Of a stretch of DNA of 64,000 nt, positions 59,111 to 64,000 are shown piece by piece. The notes beneath the pieces were generated by a model, which saw only the letters and a list, made by a program, of their open reading frames with translations, searched no databases and was not told the DNA's origin. Numbering within the stretch: position 1 is the first letter of the stretch; each line of letters starts with the position of its first letter. The stretch is from Ridgeia piscesae (taxonomy: Eukaryota; Annelida; Polychaeta; Sabellida; Siboglinidae), in NCBI GenBank assembly GCA_025642075.2, contig JAODUO010000049.1, positions 417,001-481,000 on the forward strand, in the 5' to 3' direction. A program made the position numbers and the translations under genes.

Positions 59111-59529
59111 CGCAACCCGGAGCTGTTTCCCCTGACGGATTCCCTACGTGAAGTGTAGTATGCAGGGCGGTGAAGTTTAATCGGCGTTCATTAAGTGTTT
59201 AATTAGATATTTAGTTAGTTTACCTGTGTTATAATCAATCATGTTGTGTTACGAAGTAACCAAGCAGCGATTTTTTACTTTCAAGTAGCACCACGAAAAC
59301 CTAATGCATTCGAGTTGAACACATTTTAATGTATCCACAACAATATTCTAACTGATGATAAGTATCTTAAATTTGAAGTTATTATATGACTGGATCATAT
59401 ACGATCATGCTTGATTAATTACAGTAATTAGTACGCAGCACAAAGTATGTAGTCCTGAAAATATAACTACATTGACCATACAACAATTGAAAAGTTGATT
59501 CTTCAGTACGATGAAGCTGAATCGATTCT

Positions 59530-61652
59530 CTACTGTGCCGCATCACCACTACCAACATATTCAACAGCAATTGGTCGTTCCACCGGGGCCTTGATTTCTC
59601 TCTTGGCTGCTGTGATGGTCAATACACGATTTGCAGACAGCATGGACTTCACGGAGTCAGGATCAACCTCCTGTGAGGATAATAAAACACATTATGTAAT
59701 GATACAGTACTTACCCCTAGTTATACAATAAATAACATTACTCATGAGTCACGATAAATATCATGATACTAAACTGAAAATGGCTTTGGTTGTTATTGCT
59801 GAAAATTGTAATAGCCCCTAAGAAAATTGATGGATCACGAAAGTGGTTAGGTGGACAAGTAAAGTGCCGAAAGTGGAAAATGCATAATTTAACTGGGCAT
59901 GACTGGTTATATTGCAGGCTGAGTGTGTCACCAATTGGTCGGAGGAAACTGTGGTTTATATGATGCAGACACTAAATAAAAAAGTACTTAGATACTCTGT
60001 AAAACATTTTCAGGAAAATAATAAAATAATGAAACCTTGTCTTATCTACCTGCAAACTGTGTGCAGACCCAAAGATGTATGTAAGAGTAAAATTAAGACT
60101 AAGACTAAGAGTAAGAATAAGAGTAAAAGTAAGGATAACAGCAAGAGTAACAGGAAGTTTATAATTTTCAACGTGTCACTTGGCCAAACTATGTATACAA
60201 ACTTGTAGTCTTACAAAAATACAAGTGTACTACTTACTCTGTACTATTAAAATGAATAAAATAATACGCAGTTTTGTGATATCTGATAATGAACCGAATA
60301 TAAATGAGTATAAATATGTAAGAAATGTAAGAAAAGCATCATGGATGAATCCATACATTACGTTACGTGATTTGTCTTGGGCTACTTATAAAAATGAAAT
60401 GAAACACACTGTTGGAATTTAACAAAAGTATGTTTCTACATAACACTCTTACATTTAGTCAAGCTACTGTGCAGTGATGTTTGCGTTTATTAACTGTACT
60501 ACTTGATAATAAAACGCAATAATTTTAATGTTACTTAGAACGTTCTACGTACCCTGGGAAGTACGTAGGTACGTTTGAAATATCTTTTGACCACACCGTG
60601 ATCGTCTTCTCTCTCCTCATGCTTTGCTTCAATGATCACTCGGTTGCCAACTGCCTTCACAGTGATTTCTTCAGGCTTGAAATGTGTAACATCTAAGTTG
60701 ACTTTGAACTCTTTATCCTCATTACTGACCTACAAATCACAAAGCACATCCACACTTGATGTTATTTTTAAAACTGACTACTTATGTAGATCTATTATAC
60801 TATTATCTGTTGTAGGTTTTGTGGAACATCATTTTCTCGTAGTTCTAAAACATCGGTTTGTATCTAATCTTTCCAAATGACATCAGAGACATAACTCACA
60901 GTGACTGTCACAGTCATTGAATAAGTAGATGTGTCTTAAATAACATTAACAGTAACTCTTATTACAAAACTATACCTGCTGTGGCTATGGCCTATGCTAG
61001 CCCGCGACTGTGTCTAGACTAGACTCTAGTCCTAGTCTATATTTATTATATTAATATCATATTCTGAACATTGTCAATGTCATTGGGCTTGGCATTGCTT
61101 TTCAAATAATTACTTTTCATCTATTTAATTTTTAAACTGATGTCAATTAATTTAATTTAAAATAGCCGTTAATAGCCTAATTAACGCATTCAGAATAGCT
61201 AAATAAACCATTGACATTGGCATAAGTAAATTAACACAGCCGCATGAATAACGAAAATCAGGCAAATCTGCATCCACGATAATTCCCATTTCACCTGGCC
61301 ATAGTGGCATAGCCATAGCCCGGCATAGGCATAGTTTTAATGCCACGGAGGTTTGACAGAACTTCTTTTGTAGTTTTGCTTCATCCTATGGCTATGTCAA
61401 AGACCTAACCTTGACGTCACAACTCACCACAGATGTACCCGTCCCTTGCAGAACTGTGGGTTGGCGACGAGGGCGCACATACCAGCCGCGGAAGAGTGTA
61501 GGCGGGAACAAGTCTTCGTCTCGAATTCCAAGAGCGAAATTCTGATCGTACAGATTCGATGGGGTTGGAACGTTAGGTCCCCAAGGATTTGACCACATGT
61601 CCCACGAGTTCCTTCGAAAAGGATAATCGAATGGGATTGTATGTGCACCCAT
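59530..61652 (-). CDS. Small heat shock protein (alpha-crystallin family)
   Basis: Minus-strand exons 61438 is not used; the borders are 61428-61652, 60553-60729 and 59530-59670: 543 nt, 180 aa, a normal sHSP length. N-terminus MGAHTIPFDYPFRRNSWDMW is aromatic, as usual. The alpha-crystallin domain spans about residues 77-165: EFKVNLDVTHFKPEEITVKA, HEEREDDHGVVKRYFKRTY, VLPREVDPDSVKSMLSANRV, then LTITAAK. A short tail carries RPIAVEYVG; RPIAV resembles the IXI/V motif that links sHSP oligomers. ATP-independent holdase, probably cytosolic. Exon junctions fall at the same places as in the neighbour at 53373-56385, which points to an ancient tandem duplication. Confidence 0.95.
60090..60155. repeat. 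(AAGAGT)n-like hexamer tract
   Basis: Imperfect AAGACTAAGAGTAAGAATAAG run of about 65 bp, within intron 2 of the sHSP gene. Confidence 0.8.
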
Positions 61653-62072
61653 CTTTCTCCAATAATTGTATCGTGATTAACGTACACGTACTGTATTTGG
61701 ATTTAGTAGACAAACGAAACAAACGTTTGCAGTTCAGACGTTTTCTTTAATCATGGCGCCTCGTTGAAACAGTGGCGACGCTATGTGAATTTATTTTAAA
61801 TATCCACTATCGCCATCTGGCGGATAATAATAATAAATTCAAGAATATCTCAACATAAATTCTTTCACATTATAATTCTTACGTCTTTCCTTTGTCACCC
61901 CCTTCCCCGTCATACCATGTGTCAATTTACTGATTTGCGTTCTCGCGTGAAGTTTGTTCTGAGCCTGAAAGTCACCATCAGGCATCAGTCCTTTTAGCAT
62001 GCACTCTGTCATGAGTCGGTGTCAATTTTTGTGTCGAGTTTGCGTATTTAATCAGCTTAAGAATGGGGACCC

Positions 62073-62159
62073 ACAAATCTACGTTAGTCGCTAGAGGCGC
62101 CAATACGCAACTAGACCCTAGTTGCGTATCAGCGCGTCTAGCGACTAACGTGGATTTGT
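62073..62159. repeat. Near-perfect hairpin, 42-bp arms and 3-nt loop
   Basis: Left arm starts ACAAATCTACGTTAGTCGCT and right arm ends AGCGACTAACGTGGATTTGT; inner parts ATACGCAACTAG / CTAGTTGCGTAT pair perfectly around ACC. Only four or five positions are mismatched or wobble. Confidence 0.9.
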
Positions 62160-62173
62160 TTGTATGTTTTGCT

Positions 62174-62580
62174 GAACGCTTGTTTAAATCATCCTCAAGT
62201 AGCCATTGACCGTGCAGGCGCGTAGCCAGCGATAGCTTGTATGTGGGCAACTGGGCATGCCGTATGTGTGGTCAATAGACAGAACAGCATGCCGTATGTG
62301 TGGTTAATAGACAGAACAGCCAAAACAACGCCATCTTGGCACTGCATTCAATCGAACGTCCCGCGACATTTCATCGACTGTAAAAGTACATTAATGTAGA
62401 TATTATGCTTTTATATTGACGGACATGTTATACGATATCAATATTTAACTATGTGTGAAGACGTAGCAGTCTCGTGAGCGAGCTGTAGATGATTTTCAAA
62501 CATCCATATTTAGCAATGTGTGAGGCTTCGGAGTCATGCGAGTTCAACAGCTGATTGTAAGATGATTTAAACAAGCGTTC
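62174..62580. repeat. Inverted repeat pair GATGATTTAAACAAGCGTTC
   Basis: 62174-62193 reads GAACGCTTGTTTAAATCATC; its exact reverse complement lies near 62553-62572, with nearby GCAAAA on both sides. The pair encloses the 32-bp repeats and a diverged 70-bp duplication (62440-62510 against 62505-62565). Confidence 0.75.
62255..62318. repeat. 32-bp tandem repeat, two units
   Basis: GCATGCCGTATGTGTGGTCA, then ATAGACAGAACA; the second unit differs by one base. Confidence 0.95.
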
Positions 62581-63269
62581 CGCAAAATGTTTCGCAAAAC
62601 GGTGGATTTTACACATCTCAAGAATACGTAAAAGACGGCACGAAGACCCTAGTTGCGTCAGGGCGCCCTCTGTCGGATTGGTTATTGTGGTACCTCATTG
62701 ATATATACATCACGTGACCAGTTGCTTGGATGAGTGTCGAGCACGTGGTGCGTTCATGCGTTTTGTTGTGCATTTTTAAGGCTTGTTTCAGTAGGATCAA
62801 ATATGACCACTCATTAGACTATACCAATTAAAATCGCGAAGTGAAATGATTTTAGCTGAATGAACGTATGTGATATCATTGATTAGGCCTGCTAGTTATA
62901 CAATAGTTACCGTACTTTGGCTTTACCTAAAGAATCAACACGCAGGGATTTAAAATGCGATGTGTTCATAACAGGCAGGCAGCGTGGGAATTGGGCTTGT
63001 TTTCAAAACGAGAGTATTTATTTTTCAAAACGAACGTATATTACGCATTAAATACGTGTCTCAAAATTTCAAAATTAAACGTGACGTACTGTTAAATAGT
63101 ACATCACTAGCCTTATTGTATAATACTTATTCCCTATACTAATTTAGATAAGAAAAGTGGAAACAGTTTGTAAAAACATATCCATGTGTACAAATAATAT
63201 TGTATGATCAATGTATGTAATGTGTATGTAATGCTAGTTAGTGATTATTCTGATTTCGAATATGTGACT

Positions 63270-63477
<208 letters not shown>

Positions 63478-64000
63478 AATTATATATATTTATATATAAT
63501 TTTGCCCTACTGTCCTGTTTTGCCCGTCTCGCCCTTAGACATGTTGACTCGGTATGCTGTCCTTACAATACCGAGCTCTCGTCTCGGGTCATGCGGATCA
63601 ATGCAGGCCAGAGTTCTATTTCATTACGCTATTTGGCCTGCTTCTCCGGTCCGGATCGATCTGATTTCACCTGTTATGACCTATTGACCCATTGCGCCAT
63701 CGCCGGCGGTAAACAAAATCTTAACTTAGCATTAGCACACGATCTGGACCTCCCGCGAAAATATTGACGGTGTCGCTCGTGGGTTGTGTGTTAACTGTAC
63801 CGTGTACTTGGTCGCCTTTATGATCCTACTGGGTGCTAAACTGTTAGTTTATATTCTCAGGAAATAATTGTTGGATTGAAGCCGAGTTGATACATGAACC
63901 TTGTCTAAGTAAGTCACTAACGCTAACAAGTGGGGCAAATGAGCATCATTTAATTACAAAGTACGACTAAAGTCAACACACACGTATAAGGTTACACGGA

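Overview
This is animal genomic DNA: AT-rich, intron-bearing, packed with microsatellites, retroelement remnants and small inverted-repeat transposons. Exons have canonical GT/AG borders and protein matches typical of bilaterians. The mix of Penelope-like, RTE/CR1-like, hAT-like and Tigger-like remnants with long (CA)n and (TA)n tracts suggests an invertebrate, perhaps a mollusc or another lophotrochozoan, but the species cannot be fixed from sequence alone.

Layout, left to right. (1) 1-5990: no gene seen; old repeats built on AACGTT words and a SINE fragment. (2) 6141-18586, plus strand: a complete 12-exon ARCN1 gene (delta-COP, 512 aa). Its introns hold 14 copies of two H/ACA snoRNA-like sequence families, all in the sense of the host gene; I regard this as the most interesting content of the window. 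(3) 21741-27553, minus: ZNF511 homolog, six well-supported coding exons plus a likely 5' exon. (4) 27554-37516: mostly repeats and satellites, with one good orphan first exon (34343-34487, minus) beside a large inverted repeat. (5) 37517-45679, minus: a small beta-trefoil protein (233 aa) with a Pro/Val/Gln-rich tail; a 48-bp tandem array abuts one of its exons and repeats its splice acceptor. (6) 46051-51551, plus: OAF (out at first) homolog, 276 aa, divergent from the beta-trefoil gene across about 370 bp. Its first intron is a transposon graveyard. (7) 53373-56385 and 59530-61652, minus: two neighbouring small heat shock proteins. The first has a long acidic N-terminal extension and a single-base frameshift in the alpha-crystallin domain; the second (180 aa) is intact. 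(8) 61653-64000: hairpins, short duplications and a (TA)n(TG)n microsatellite.

The genes do not form one pathway: a Golgi coat subunit, a zinc-finger protein, a trefoil protein, a secreted OAF protein and two chaperones. Coordinates of exons were assembled by hand from open frames, splice signals and phase agreement; each gene's exon lengths add up in phase except the noted frameshift.
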